Positions 31,534 to 45,100 of a stretch of DNA of 64,000 nt are shown here, one piece after another. Numbering within the stretch: the stretch's first letter is position 1; every line of letters starts with the position of its first letter. The position numbers and the translations under genes were made by a program. The notes beneath the pieces are model-generated. The model saw only the letters and a list, made by a program, of their open reading frames with translations, did not search any database and was not told the origin of the DNA. This stretch comes from Mesostigma viride (Eukaryota > Streptophyta > Mesostigmatophyceae > Mesostigmatales > Mesostigmataceae). Location: the NCBI GenBank assembly GCA_009746045.1, contig RPFO01000392.1, positions 1,910,245-1,974,244 on the forward strand, written 5' to 3'.

Positions 31534-34500
31534 CTAATATGGCTGGTAATAGTTTGGCGGCGATACTGGTGGCATTTGCGGCGGTGGGTACCCTGCAGGT
31601 GGTGGGTAACTCATGCCTACAGGGTATGGTGCAGCCTGGCCTGCAGCATCTAATGGGGGTGGTGGATACGGATAGGACGCAGCATATGTCGGAAATGGAT
31701 CCTGCGCCATTCCAAACATGTCAGGCGCCTCAGCTGCGCCAAATGCCCCCGGCGGAGGAGCCATGAAGGGGGGCGGCGGACCGCTGGGGTAGGAACCGGA
31801 GTCTGAAAACGCTGGCCCTGGCACATGGGGCCCCTGCAGATGGGTATCAAAAGGCAAGGATCCATGTATGGACATCCCAGGGGGGTGGGCCCAAAACTGT
31901 GGTTGCTGCGGCTGCTGCTGTTGCCGCTGCATTTCTTCGTACTTCTCCCTTGCCAACTGCTCCTGCAAGCGCTGTCGCTCAGCCTCCTCTTTCCGCGCCG
32001 CATCATCCCGCTTTATCCGCTCCTGGCGCCGCGTGTTTTCTTCCTGCCGCAGCTCCTCTGCCAACGCGATGGCCTTCTTGTGGTCCTCGTACACCTGGCG
32101 CGCCTTGAGCAACGTCGCAAACGTCTCCTCTGCGGCAATCTTGGCTGGGACAACCTGCGACCGTTGCAGCGGGGAAAAGGGGTGCCATTCGATGGTGGTG
32201 TCACTAGATAAGATTTCCAACCCCACCACATGCAAGGCCAGGTGGCGTCCCGGCAATGACACCTACGAAAAAGCTGCGTCCAGCGTCAACCAAACGGATT
32301 GATGACATACACATGGATGGAGGAGTTACTGCAGATTACCAAGGTAGAACTAAATTACCAAGGATTGATGAAATACCCATGGATGGAGGAGTTACTGCAG
32401 ATTACCAAGGTAGAACTAAATTACCAAGGATTGATGAAATGCCCATGGATGGAGGAGTCACTGCAGAATTCCCACTCCTGCCTTGCCTTTGTATTTGACA
32501 GGCATATTGTATTGCTGAACTAACCATAACCTTGAGAGAGATCCGTAAACAAAATAGAATTAAATTACCAAGGTAAAGACGTCACAGGATGGCATGGGCA
32601 AGGCACTCTTTACTGCACGCGAATCGATTAAGGGACTCCCAGCCAGCCCTGTGCGGCACCTGTGGCAGATCGAGCAGTGTCGGTAATATACCCTGACACC
32701 CTGCCCCTACCTTTGATAGCAGAGCTCTGCTGAAGAACTCTTCCCGAGCGGCCGCACGAATCATCTGCAGGCACCGACCATCCAAATTGCGACAGACAGG
32801 CCATGGAACGTCGCAAGGGGAGGATAGGATTACCGGGCGCCCTTGACAAGAGTATCAGTCGCCAGCAAAGCAACAAACGACATGGCGCAGACAGACGCTG
32901 TGGGTCATGCATATCAATCATATGCCATCGACGGTGCATGAAAGTTTCCTGCATCCCCAACATGTGCCAGTGAAGGTAAGAAAATGCCATTGTAGTACTC
33001 AAATAAGAGCACCATGCCCACTTCCATCCCAGCACCAGGTTGCACCATGTCACACAAGCACAAGCGACAGCTCAGGTAACTACTGGCATGACACGCACAT
33101 CATAACCATGTTAAAATAAACTGATATCTTGAGTCCAGCAAGTTGCTGTAATTCCCCAACATGGCTCGCCCCCCCGCCTGCATGGCTCAGGCAGCAATGC
33201 AATACCCAGGCAACGCCTCATCAGCCCAGCAGAGCCGCCGTAGGTCCATATACGCAACCACCCACCATTTCAGGTTTACCCAGCAGCCTTCATGTACATA
33301 CAAGAAATCTAAACACATCCACCGACCTTCACCCATCCCGCCAGGTCCAGCTTGCCGGCCTCAAGCGCCTCGTCCCCCTCGCTGTACTTGCGTTCCGCGT
33401 CCTCCTCCGCTTGCGCCAGCTGGCGACTCCTGCAGGGCCGCACAGGGTCACCGCACACAGCCGCACCGTGGGTCAGCGTTTAGTGTTTTCTGTTTGGATG
33501 AGCTAGGGATGTGCAAGACACACCAAGCCGTGGTCAACCCACGTTGCCTGGAACGCAGGGACACAGCTGCGTGAGAGTGGCATGTCCAGCAGGGAAGTGA
33601 ACAAACCACCCGACGGTCGCTGCGCTAAAACATATAGTAGTATATATATATTGTTGCTGCCATGGCTGCATCGCCACTCACTGTGTCGCCAGGGCATCCA
33701 CACGCTCCAGCGCCTTGGCCACCTCCTCCTCGGTCGGTGGCTTGGTCACTGCCTGGCTCGAAGCCTGCACCTGGCAACAACCGACGTGCCGTCATTGTAA
33801 CGCGAGGGGTGCCCTGGAGAGAGGTCAGGAATGCGACGTAGTGGGTCCCGTGAGGGCATTCGGGTGCTTTGATGCCATCTACACACAAATACAAAGGCAA
33901 GCCGTGATAACAACACCTGGACGATACCAAGGCACGTCATGGGCAGGGGAAGCATGGCGCATCGGCAACCAACTGCCTGAACAATGAGACAATAAGCTGA
34001 TGGTTTGATGCATCGCGTTTACAAAAAGGAAAAAAAAGGCATGTACGGAATGAGCATAAACCTGCGGGCAGCGGCCACAGGGTGTCAACGGCTCCCATGC
34101 AGCGCTCACGGCGGGCGCAAGTGGCTGTGGAAAGCCTACCACTGCGTTGAGCGCAAACTTACCTTTCACTTGGGACCTAAGGCCGCATACTCACCTTTTA
34201 TGAAGGGGCAAAATTTACTTTGGAACTACGTGCGCACGCACCTACCATTTGCTTGCCTGCCCCTTAAGAGGCTTGCCTGCCTGCCCCGTGGGAGGTGTGC
34301 CTGCCTGCCACTCATGGTACATACCTGAGAAGTTGTGCTGGGTTGGCGCTTGACCGACGCGGCAGCGGCATCGGGGGACACCCCTGGGGGGAGGGCGTAG
34401 ACGGGAGCCATTTCCTCGAACGCCACAATCATCTGTATGCAGGGAAGCAGCAGTGCCCGCGTGGCACCGCAGAGAACGACGAACGGATTGCATTGATGGC

Positions 34501-37433
34501 ACCCCCGAACGAAGTGCCTGTATGAGAAAGGTGCCGGGGACAGGGACTTTCTCTCGCAGGGTGTATCTTGGAGGTTACTTGACGATGTTTCAAGCAGGCA
34601 GTTTGACGATGTTTACTACGATGTCGCCTCCGTTAAAGCTTTTACAACGCTCGATGCCGATCCAGGAGGCCCCATGCATGGCTAAAAACGTCAATACCAT
34701 AACCACAGAAAATACAAGGGGCGGCAATAGCAAGGACAAGGGGACCCCCATCCGCTTCGTGGCCATTGTGCGGACAGGTGGCAGCCTCAGGGCGGACAAA
34801 TGACAGGTCTGTCGTGCGCAGTGACGCTCGTATGCCACCCCTCCACCAAGACATGGGGAAGTGAGGCTGCTTCCCTTCCACGGAGATCTCCCATTCCAAC
34901 CTCCTCGTGTCCCGTTCATATCAAAGGATGTCCTATCAAAGGATGTCATATCAAAGGATGTCATATCAAAGGATGTCATATCAAAGGATGTAATATCAAA
35001 GGATGTCATGTCAAAGGATGGCCAGCAGCGCCAACCACCCCACACGTGTACAGGCGAAAATGCACAGAAATCATGGCAGTGTCCATTAGCTACTAGCCAA
35101 GGCGGGTGACTGATCAAGTTGTATTACCCATCCCCCCATTCCCGCAGGCGGCGAGCCAGAGACCGCCGCGCACCCTCAGCAGGCGTGTGCAGTACGCATG
35201 TGTTGGCACACATGGCACTGCCTGCCTGGCTGGCCGTCATGGTGACACTCCCCTGTGTGGATGCACGCGTGTGCCTGCGGTTGGTTCTCATGTATTTCCG
35301 TGTCAAAGTTGGTCGTGTACATCTGCAGGTTTACGCGTGTACATCCTACCATGCAACCGGCTGCCTGCCATAAGGTCCAACGGGCAGCAGCCGAGGAGAA
35401 CACAAGCCCCGCATGCAATAACGGGCAACCCAAGCCCACACACGGCGATGGTGGACACTGGTGACCTCTTCATCCTGACAATGTGCGAATCAAGTCTCTC
35501 ATCAGGGTGGTGCCCCCCCACACCCTGGCACATGGTCGCAGGCGCCCAAGGCTTTGCAAGGCAACCTGGCACTTCAGCCAACACTATTTGCGTCGCATCG
35601 CCGCACCCCCCAAAACGCTCACCCACCTGTGCCAGGACAGGCACCAGGCCACCGCCGGCGCGGCCCATCCACTCCTGTGCGGCTGTGGCGCCCAAGAAAC
35701 GCCCGATGGGGGACACCAGCCGGTGGCGCGCGTTGAGGACCATCCCCTGGGCCGGGGTGACCCAGCACGCGGGTGGCTGGCGGGGGTATCCCTGGGGCAG
35801 CCGGATGCTCACCTGGCAGGGAGGCATGGCCAAGCCACCAACCACGCGAGACACTGGTGAGCGACGCTCTCCAAGAGAGAGACGGGAAGGTCGAACAAAA
35901 GACGGCGAATCGTGACATGTGCTGCTGTCACCTGACACGTCCAAACAATGGGTCCCCATAGGCAATGGTGCCCATGGGTCGAACAGGACCAGGCTGCGCA
36001 TTGCCCTTTAGGGTCGGGCCGTCTCGCATGGATCCTGAGAATGAATGCATGGCATCCTTCCAAGCCCATCTTGGACGAGCACATCACGTGTGGTGCTGCG
36101 CTAACGAAATGCCAGCAAGGGCATCGCCCGTTAAGTAAGCAGACAGGGAATCCAACGTCCTGTGCTTCGTGGAAAGAGGGGTAGGGGGAGGACAGGGGAA
36201 AGCGATGGAAGGATACACATACTCTCTACGCGAAGGCAGTGATGGCGGAAGTGATGGCATGACAGGGAGCTGGGGGAGGAGGAGGAGGAGGGGAGGGGAG
36301 GGGGAGGGGAGGAGGAGGAGGAGGAGGAGGAGGAGGAGGAGGAGGAGGAGGAGGAGGAGGAGGAGGAGGAGGAGGAGGAGGAGGAGGAGGAGGAGGAGGA
36401 GGAGGAGGAGGAGGAGGAGGAGGAGGAGGAGGAGGAGGAGGAGGAGGAGGAGGAGGAGGAGGAGGAGGAGGAGGAGGAGGAGGAGGAGGAGGAGGAGGAC
36501 AGCATTATCATTGACTGCCACAACAGCAGCGACAAAAAGAATGACGAAAACTGGTTTATTCTGCAGTCCATGTCCAGCTTCATCCGGTCTAATAGATAAA
36601 TAGCTTACCGGGATGTTGTATCGCGCGCCCTGGATGGAAATGGGCACCGTGCCCGACAAGGCGACCAGCTTGGAGGTACCGCTGCCAGCCACAGGCGCGC
36701 TGGTCGGCGGGGCCGCTGGTCCCTGGGGCCCCTGGGTCAGGCTTCCATCTGGAGGTCCATGCACCTCGTGGGCTTCAAGGCCGGGGAAGTTGGACACCGC
36801 TTCCAGCACATGAGTGGTAATGATGGCTTTGGATTCCTCGCTGGTACGGACAGCAAAACGTGGCCACCAGATTCGTGGAGTTGAAAGGACAGTAAAATAA
36901 AAAGGCAGATAGAAGGCACTGAAGGCTAACCACTACATAGGACCTCAGGACCCCCCAAAAAAGAAAACAGAATAGGCATGAAGCATTTTCTCCGAGTTCA
37001 GGAGGGCCTCTTTCAAGGGTGTCCCTGTCTGGGCACCCTAGGTTCGTAAAAGGAAAGGCATGCAACCTAATGAAGCGCAAAGGCGTGATGGGGAAACATA
37101 ACTCGGCAGCACACAAGGCTTGGTAAACTGCAGAAAGTACGGGTGCTACGCAGCGCACCTCATACAATCTAAAAGTACGTAATTTAATCTGACCCAGTTG
37201 ATAGAAAACGGACACGAGGCGTAAACACAACTATCAGGCCCGTCGAAAGTACGTGGATGAAGTAGCACATGCAACCTTGCTAAAAGCCAAGGAATGACTA
37301 GTCATACCTTGCAGCCTCGAAATGGCACGCCTATATTGAAAAATCATTTGGAAACTTACTCGTAGGCCTTTGTATAGGGAAGAATCTTGTGCAGAATTGC
37401 CGTGGTTTTTATACCACGATTCGCAGGATTCAT
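31534..37433 (-). CDS. VPS23/TSG101-like ESCRT-I subunit (UEV domain), nine exons
   Basis: This ESCRT-I subunit recognises ubiquitinated cargo at endosomes. Exons (minus): 37433-37360, 36840-36609, 35812-35627, 34432-34325, 34124-34062, 33770-33682, 33429-33327, 32764-32711, 32262-31534. All introns have GT-AG ends and all phases agree, giving 545 residues. The start ATG is 37431-37433 (MNPANRGIK). UEV signatures: LPYTKAY then an acidic EESK, ALSGTVPISIQGARYNIPV, QGYPRQPPACWV, and MIVAFEEMAPVYALPPG, like TSG101 and plant ELC. The coiled coil (TEEEVAKALERVDAL, QLAQAEEDAERKY) and steadiness-box sequence (EAGKLDLAGWVK, MIRAAAREEFFSRALLSK) follow. The last exon adds an unusual 242-residue tail, a charged helix then a Pro/Gly/Tyr-rich PPPAGYPPPQM segment; it could instead belong to a neighbouring gene. 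Confidence 0.85.
32296..32470. repeat. 66-bp minisatellite in the last VPS23-like intron
   Basis: About 2.6 tandem copies containing ccatggatggaggagttactgcag and attaccaagg. It is intronic between the 32764-32711 and 32262-31534 exons. Confidence 0.85.
34920..35020. repeat. 15-bp minisatellite in VPS23-like intron 3
   Basis: Seven copies of atcaaaggatgtcat with minor changes, inside the intron between 35627 and 34432. Confidence 0.9.
36274..36499. repeat. (GGA)n microsatellite in VPS23-like intron 2
   Basis: About 225 bp of GGA repeats with a few GGGGA variants at the left. It lies within the intron 36608-35813, so the transcript carries a long CCU tract. Leu-, Ser- and Arg-only ORFs across it are artefacts. 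Confidence 0.95.
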
Positions 37434-39194
37434 TATGGTCTCGATACACAGAAAACTTATGAAAGCATCCTTGGCAGCTCCAAATGTGTGGTGTCCTTAT
37501 AAAGACATCTCATTTGGCAAGCCGACGCAAGGGCGAGGGGGGGAGACGGGCGCCCAACTGCAGCATCAACCTCTTCATGTGCACGAATCAGGGCGCTGGA
37601 CTACTATACCGTTTTCAGTTTGGCGAATGCGAAGGCAAGCTAGGGTCTCCGATAGATAATGAATACACGCCACTGTATGAGGTAATTCCCATTTTACCAA
37701 AGGCAGTTTTTCTTCAATGAATCGCCCACGTCTGCAGTGCAGTAACTGGAGTGGTGCACCTTTTACTGCAGCTCCACCAGGTGACCAGACTTGGAGTGAT
37801 GTTTCTAATCAATAGATCCTATCTACGCATAATACGGTCGATATAATAATAATAGAAAAATATGTTTCTGAAGGACGAATAATCAATAACTCGATTACGT
37901 TCGCCTTTTCTGGTTAATGGTTATTGTATGCATTCATTGGTTTGTATTCGAGCTGCGCGACCTTCGGCAGTCGGGCGTCGGCACGTGAACTCTTGTATAA
38001 ACCACTACCAGTCTCTACCAGTACTGGGCCCACAGTGAACCATGTACCATCCGCCGCGCCGCGCCGTCCTGTGCGCGCCATGGCCAGCATCCGTCACGCG
38101 TCAGTATTCATGATTGTACATACTGTACTACTACGAGCTCATGTACGCTTGTACCTGTATGTGTGTACTGCTACGTTGGCACTAATGAAGAAAATTCGCG
38201 AGCGCCCAGTAAGCTTACATACAGTATGTAGTGCCCACACCACGGCCCGTTTTGTGGTAACCACACGCGATACGGCGATACCATGCCTGCCATTGGGGGT
38301 GGCGACGAAGTTGGTATTTTCACGGAAAATAATTTTTTTTTGCAGCTCAATATTGCTGTTTTCTTGAAACTTCCAGTGCGCTAATTGAACTGCCAGCAGC
38401 TTGCGACCACCGAATCTGCTATGCGCCCTGCAGTGAGAAGGCCTAGCAATGCCCATGAAACCGCGGTTTTATGTTGGCGACAAATGTGACCGTATCTCGG
38501 TGCCTTGAGGTGCAGTGTGGTGAAGAAACATGTTTTCTCGGTGGGCTCGTGTAATAGGTCACATGGCTGCTGTCCGCGATGCGACCGTTTTCGATTATGG
38601 TTCCGGACATGCGCACATGTCAACAGCTGCTGAGACATTTCGACGCCTGTGCGAAGGTAGGTGACGGAACACTCGGGTGTATGAGTGCCGTCCGGATGGA
38701 ATTGTTGTATGGATCCGGGTGGTGGGTATGGATATGCCCCACATGCTCTTTCAATTGCAGGTGCCGTGTCCATGCAGCGTAAAGTCGTTCCTTCACTCTT
38801 GCATGTCGACCACACCAACGCTTACACCATGATGAAGTAACGTTCCTTAGTTTGGTAGGGGTTTTAGCACTGCCGCATACGTGGGAGTCGGGTGTAATAT
38901 TTAATTGCGCTTGGCGGCGCCTGTGGCCGCGAAAATGTGGAACGAAATTCGACATGGCTGGGTTGGACATGGTTACATTGCATCAGTGAAGCTCTTGTAG
39001 GCGCAATCACAATGAACTGACGTCATGGATGGACGTGTCACGCATATGTAGAATTCTAGACGTGTATGTTTAAGTCTTTTCTGTCTCCCAGTGGCTTTAA
39101 GTACACGGTGAGCCATGCCCTTGTTCCTGCTGAGCTCTTCTATTCGTCCTGTCGCCGTATCTGCCTGGGTTGTGACCATGTGGCCCTGTGGCAG
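37434..39194. other. divergent intergenic region between VPS23-like and SET-domain genes
   Basis: It holds the 5' flank of the VPS23-like gene and the undetected 5' exon(s) and promoter of the SET gene. A GC-rich stretch at 38040-38100 (ccgccgcgccgcgccg) is a possible promoter or first exon. I cannot place the SET gene start codon. Confidence 0.4.
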
Positions 39195-42100
39195 GCCTCC
39201 CCATCTACGTGGCCCAAACGGCCCATGCAGGCAGGGGTGTGTTTGCCCGTGATGACATCCCTGCAGGGACGCGCATCCACATGGCGATACCCGTGGTGCA
39301 GCACCCGACACATGCACACATCCACGAGGTAGGCCCGCCTGTGGCAAGGAACGTGTGCCCAATCCATAGTGTGTGAATGCCGTAGCCAGCATATGGTGGG
39401 CCTTGGTGCCGTGTGAGTGACCAGGACAAGGATGTTAACTATCTGTCCCTGCTGCTGAAAAAGATCGCTTGAAGCTATTTTTCTCTTGGAGTCTGGTTTG
39501 GTAATCGTGACGCGAACTACCGGTCCCTGCTGCTGAAAAAGATCGCTTGGAGCTATTTTTGTCTTGGAGTCTGGTTTGGTAATTGTGACGCGAAAACTGG
39601 GCTCTATCAGAAAGCATCTATTGGTCTGGAAAGCAGGAGATAACAGAACGTTACAGGCTGGCAAGGCGCTACATACCTGTACGTCTGTGTTGGCATTTGA
39701 AGGTATTACTCCCGAAGCAACCGGCCTTGGCAGGCATTGCAACGAGCCTTGATGGGCATTGCAGCAGACTTCATCAGACATGCATTGGCGGGCGGCAGCA
39801 TGCACACATGCTGAGCTGGTTTGCCAGATGACAAGGCCATTTTGGTTGGTGGAGGCCAGTTTGGGAGGGCCAGGTCGAAATGGCGCTGATTTTTTCCTAT
39901 TGACGGCCAAGGTGGACAGCGGTGCCCTGCGTGTGGGATGTTTCTGTCATATCCATGTCAGTCCAGTCAATTTTTTTTCTGAAGTGCAACCCTGCCTGTC
40001 TTCTCATTTGTCCCTGTCTCCCCCTCAGGTCCCTGTCTCCCCATCCTCGTCCCGCCCACCCTCCTTTAGTTTCATCACTCCTTGTAGCGTTGTCCTCTTG
40101 TCATGTCTATCATGATCGATAGTCCAATTGTAATGTTTGCTACAAACATGTGATCCTGTGGTAACGTCGCGGCGCCCCCCTGTCCTACCTTCCTGAGCCA
40201 GGCATGCTACCGCTGCCTGGCCCCCCTCCCCCTTGCCGCGCGGTCGGCCTCGATGAAAGCCAAGGCATCGCTCGCGGCCGCCAAGGGTGGGCGCGTGAGC
40301 ATGCATGAGTATGCGGCGTTCTGTGAACCGGGCCCGGGCGCGGGTCGCAGTTGTCGAGAATTGGCGCAGGTTGGTCAGCGCACAGTCCCGCACTTGCACC
40401 GACACGTCATCATGCGTGCGTGTTGGTCACGGCACAGTGGCACCCGAGCACATGCCGGCACCGACACAACGCCAATGGGTCTCATTACGTGCCCTGGACG
40501 TGTGGATTGTGGTGGTTGCACATGGCAGACTCCATGGCCCGGTACATGTATTCTTTGGATCAAAGGCGATCATGGCGGCGGATATCTGCCGTGTCATGTT
40601 AGGTTAAATCATGTTAGGTTTGGTTGGGGGCGTCAACAGTGATGCAACGCCCTCGTTTTTCATACGTCTGATCGAAATAGATTACATGAAGGCGTGACAC
40701 TACTACAGTAATGGTTAATGTTGCCAAGGAAGCTTGGCAGTTTTCATTCTACATCGAGAGCCACATCTAGGTGATAATGTTGCGGGGGTAGCTACAGCCT
40801 GCGCTGCTCCCTCCGGGGATGAAGGCACAGCTTACGGTGGCCTTGGCTGCACCCTCCTGTGATCGCTGGCCTCGGCAGCGGTGCATGCAGGCATGGCGGT
40901 AGTGTCCTGGCCACGTTGCCCATATCTGTGTCCACAGCGGCACGGACGTATGGCTGGACTTATGCTCGCGGTTCCATGTATGTCGCGCCAGAGTTGACCT
41001 TTTGGCGTTAGCACATGCTTGTTGCTCCACAAGCTGTGATTTCCCTCATTGTGTTGCTTGATCTAGAACTGCTGACCACGGCTCATGCCCCACGAGGTAT
41101 GCCTGTGCGTTTCTTCCCTTGGCATACCGCGCTAGACCCTGCAGGAGGAGTTTTTGGCCTCCGAGTCGAGCTTGGACCTCTCCGAGTTTGAACATTTCTG
41201 CAGGTGACGTACCTAGGCGGTTGTGGGTAGGGCCGGAGACGTTGCCCTACCTGTGGATGGATGGGCCCTACAATTGCCCAAGCCCAGGCAATGGTTGGTG
41301 TTTAAGGGCATTGTGCAGAATCGCAGACTCTTTTCCCGTGGCCGGATGCTGGGCCATCCTCACCATGACTTCAACACGTGGATAGGAACTACCAGCCACA
41401 ACAACTTGCGGATGGACGAATACCCACGGGCGTTTTCCCGTCCCAATAGTCCGGCTCATCTCTCAAGCCACGCCGGTTTGTTACGTTGGCTTCCTCTCGT
41501 GGGTGTTCCCAGTGGGCTCTCCTGCGTTGGGGTGTAGACATTCTAGTGTTGTGGCTGCCACTGAGGGGGATGAGCGGCTGCTGTTGCTGCCGTTGCCCTT
41601 GCTGCTACTGTCAGTCGTCGGCGGCCGCCCCTCCTGCGTGTGCCCTTTCGAACGCTGGCCTTGCTGACTAGGGGTCAGGAGCCAGCCCGCGCAGGTGCCC
41701 TCGTATGCTTTGGGGCTAGGTCACCCGCCTCTTCTGCCTAGTTAGTCTAGTGCAGTAGACGAAGAGCCGTATCTGCTAGGGTCGCATTCGTCCAGCCGCA
41801 GTCCTGGTACACTAACATACGCTAGTGCCTCCCACATTCTTGAGACTCTCAGCCCGTAAAGCTTCCAGTTATAGCTGTTTGTTAGGAGTGGTAATTTAAG
41901 ATCATGCATCTGGCCCATACATATCACACCATGCGTACACCCTATATAAAGATATGTTCGTATATGCCACAACTACATACATGAACACAACACCTTCCCC
42001 CACCACTGCACAACTGCAGTGGCATGGGAGCGGAGGAAGACGTGGCGCCCGCGGGGTAAGACAAGGCCGTTGATTAGACAGTCCATGACAACGTTGGGCA

Positions 42101-45100
42101 TGGTGGGACCAGATCATCACGAATTGTCAGGGAATTATGAAGGAGTCGCACCAGATGTGGCCATTACGTTGATGCTGCGACAACATTTTGCAACGGTCCA
42201 AAGTGCTTGCTAATCCTGGTGCTTGGTTGTGTGTAACTGTTGTTTCGCTGTGTCTCTGATGTGTTGTTGTTGTGTGGTTCCAATGCCATCATCGTGTGGT
42301 TGTTTTCCCTTGCTATGTCTCTGCTGTGTGCCCATATGTGTGCCATGGGTTCCTTCCTTTCCTCTCTTTCGGCATGGAAGGGGACGGGTGGGCGGGTGGG
42401 CGGGTGGGCGAGTGGGCGGGTGGGCGGGTGGGCGGGTGGGCGGGTGGGCGGGTGGGCGGGTGGGCGGGTGGGCGGGTGGGCGGGTGGGCGGGTGGGCGGG
42501 TGGGCGGGTGGGCGGGTGGGCGGGTGGGCGGGTGGGCGGGTGGGCGGGTGGGCGGGTGGGCGGGTGGGCGGGTGGGCGGGTGGGCGGGTGGGCGGGTGGG
42601 CGGGTGGGCGGGTGGGCAGGTGGCAGGCGGGTGGCAGGCGGGTGGGTGGGGTGGGTGGGGTGGAAAAGGCGTGCAGGCATGCTTGCATGCATGCGGGTGC
42701 CTGGATTGTTTCGTTCATTACTTCGCCTGCCTCTGTTGGGAGAAGCACAGGGTACACAATTTTGAGTAGCTACCCATGATGTGGGAGCATAGTTGGTGTC
42801 CTAGTGCGTTGTACGCTGTATTAGATCTGTGATGTGTGTTATCATTAGATCTGTGATGTGTGTTATCATTAGATCTGTGATGTGTGTTATCATTAGATCT
42901 GTGATGTGTGTTATCATTAGATCTGTGATGTGTGTTATCATTAGATCTGTGATGTGTGTTATCATTAGATCTGTGATTTGTGTTATCATTAGATCTGTGA
43001 TGTGTGTTATCAGCATGAGACACGTTGTGTACCTGGTTGGTCCAGTTGTCATTTCGTGGCCTATCCTTTCCGAATGTTGCACATGACCTCAAGGATCATG
43101 GTTGTCAGGGTTTTTTCAAGATGAACCGTCTTAAAATCTAGTTTTTGAGGCCTGGCATATGTGTCATTTGTTTCGGCTGACCTGCATGTCTTGGAGGGAC
43201 ACTCCAGGAGTTTCTTAGTGGTTGGTTCACTATCCAGGTGTAACTAGCTGTCTTTGCTTGTTGATGCCTGGAAAGAAAAAGTTTCATAATAATATAAGAA
43301 CTCCTGTTTATAACATAGCTCCTGGGGAAATTTTGGGCTTGGTTCGATGGGAAATTTCGCGTCGTGTAGACATTTATGATGACTAGAGCAGTATGCCCAG
43401 GCATTGTCAAGCACATCATCCCTGTCACCCTGTGGTTTTGTATATACTGTCTGTAATATCTGTGTGCACACTGTCAAGGGGAGTATCAAGGTTGGCTCAT
43501 TGCCCTTCCTGGGCGACCAACAGTGGACGGATGCCTCGGGTTGCCCCCATTGCACGGCCTGTGTGTTGCTGGTGTCGAGATCCGTTTTCTTTCCTGCTGG
43601 ATGTTTTTTTGCTGAAGCTGGTTGTTTGATTAGTCCATTACCCTTGTGGCTTGTTGCTTCCTGAAACGGAACTCCCCTCGGTGACATGTGCCTTTCTGGG
43701 ATTCCGTTTGTCGGGCGGGGCGCAGGCAGAAAGCGGCCAAGTATCCGCTGCTGGTGGCGCGCCTCGCCAATTTGTGCGCTCAAGGGGCGTCAGCGCCCGA
43801 TGCTCTATCTCACCTCAACTTTGTCAACCTGCCACACCCACCACCGGAGGAGGTACGTTTGTTTGCTGCACCGCCGAGCGCAGGGTGTGCTTGTTTTCGG
43901 GCAGGTTGCAGCCAACACAGATGGTCGCAGCTGATTGGGTGATGTCTGGTAGGGAGTGTTTCCATCTTTGCAGGTATCCAAGCGCACCAAGCTTGTCTGC
44001 CGTTGTTCATGGTATGGGCAATCAGCTGTTTCAACTTGTTGAAAGGCTGGAGATAGGATGAGGCGTCAAGGCTCTTCGGCGTTTACAACTGTTTATTCCT
44101 GCTTGCCTTTTAGGACAGCAGGCGCCTGCGCTTGGATGCCACAAAGTGCGATGATTGTGACTCATGCCAGCACACGCTGGGCTTCATGTTGTGCGCCTGT
44201 AGCCTGAGCTTGGTGTGCGAATTCGGTCTGTCTGCTTTTCCAGTTTGAAGACGGATTCAAGAGGTTGAGCTCGGCTGTAGACCGTCGTCCGGCGCTTCCA
44301 GACACTCGCAGTACTGCTCCCAAGCCTTCCACGAAGGGCGACGGTGGTGACCCCTTTGCATGTATCCTGCACAAAGCAGCCCCCCCCCCCCCCCCCCCCC
44401 CCGAAACAGATTTATGGCTTCTGTGGCTGCGTTATTTGGTGGTGGCCCTGCCTTTGAGTTTTTGCCACTTCCAAGTTGGCGTGACCCAGTTTCCCTGAAG
44501 GAAAATTCTGTAGCATGGCAACTACGGTCGAAAAGGGTAGTTGCCAGGAGCTCGCATGATCCAGGTTCTGGATTTCTGGGGATTGTATGTTTTCCCGTTC
44601 TTGCTGGTGGGTGACCATCCTCCCCCTACATGAAGAAAGAATAAGTTGCGTGGTGACGTGGCATTGCATCGATGCAGGGCTGCTTGCATTGGGGGACCTC
44701 GAAAGTTTTGTAAACTTTGGAGCAGCCGCTCTACTCCCATCATGTGTGGTTGGGTCACCAGGAGCCCATTGAGTTCTCTTCTGCTGGCTGTAGGTGCCAT
44801 GCGTAAGAATGTCTCCTGCCATATGGCCGTTGCCAAGGGTGCCCCAAGGTGTTTATGAGACCCCATTCCTGGTGTTGGTGCTATATGGGCTATGCGTATG
44901 CACCTTCCTGTTCCAGCACCACAACGTGCGTCCAGGTCACCCTGATGCGTTCCCCTTGCCCCGGCCATGGCTTTCCATGCTGGTCCGTCCTTGTTCAGAG
45001 CGATGATGTGGCCGCAGTATGGTGCAGAGTTGCCAGGCAAGGGGGGGGGGGTCAACTTTTGCTTCTAGTTAGTAGCTACCTATCCCTGCCCCCCCCCCCC

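Noticed and set aside
33879-36001. Several 90-230-codon ORFs in the VPS23-like locus as separate genes
   Set aside because: They are unspliced extensions of its exons into introns; the spliced model explains the conserved parts.
36084-36809. Poly-Leu, poly-Ser and poly-Arg ORFs
   Set aside because: They come from the GGA microsatellite in a VPS23-like intron; only 36609-36840 of this region is exon.
42164-42769. RVGGWAGG and HPPTRPPA repeat ORFs
   Set aside because: Translation of an octamer array inside a SET-gene intron.
42820-43011. CRISPR-like array
   Set aside because: The 24-bp units are contiguous with no unique spacers and lie in a eukaryotic intron.
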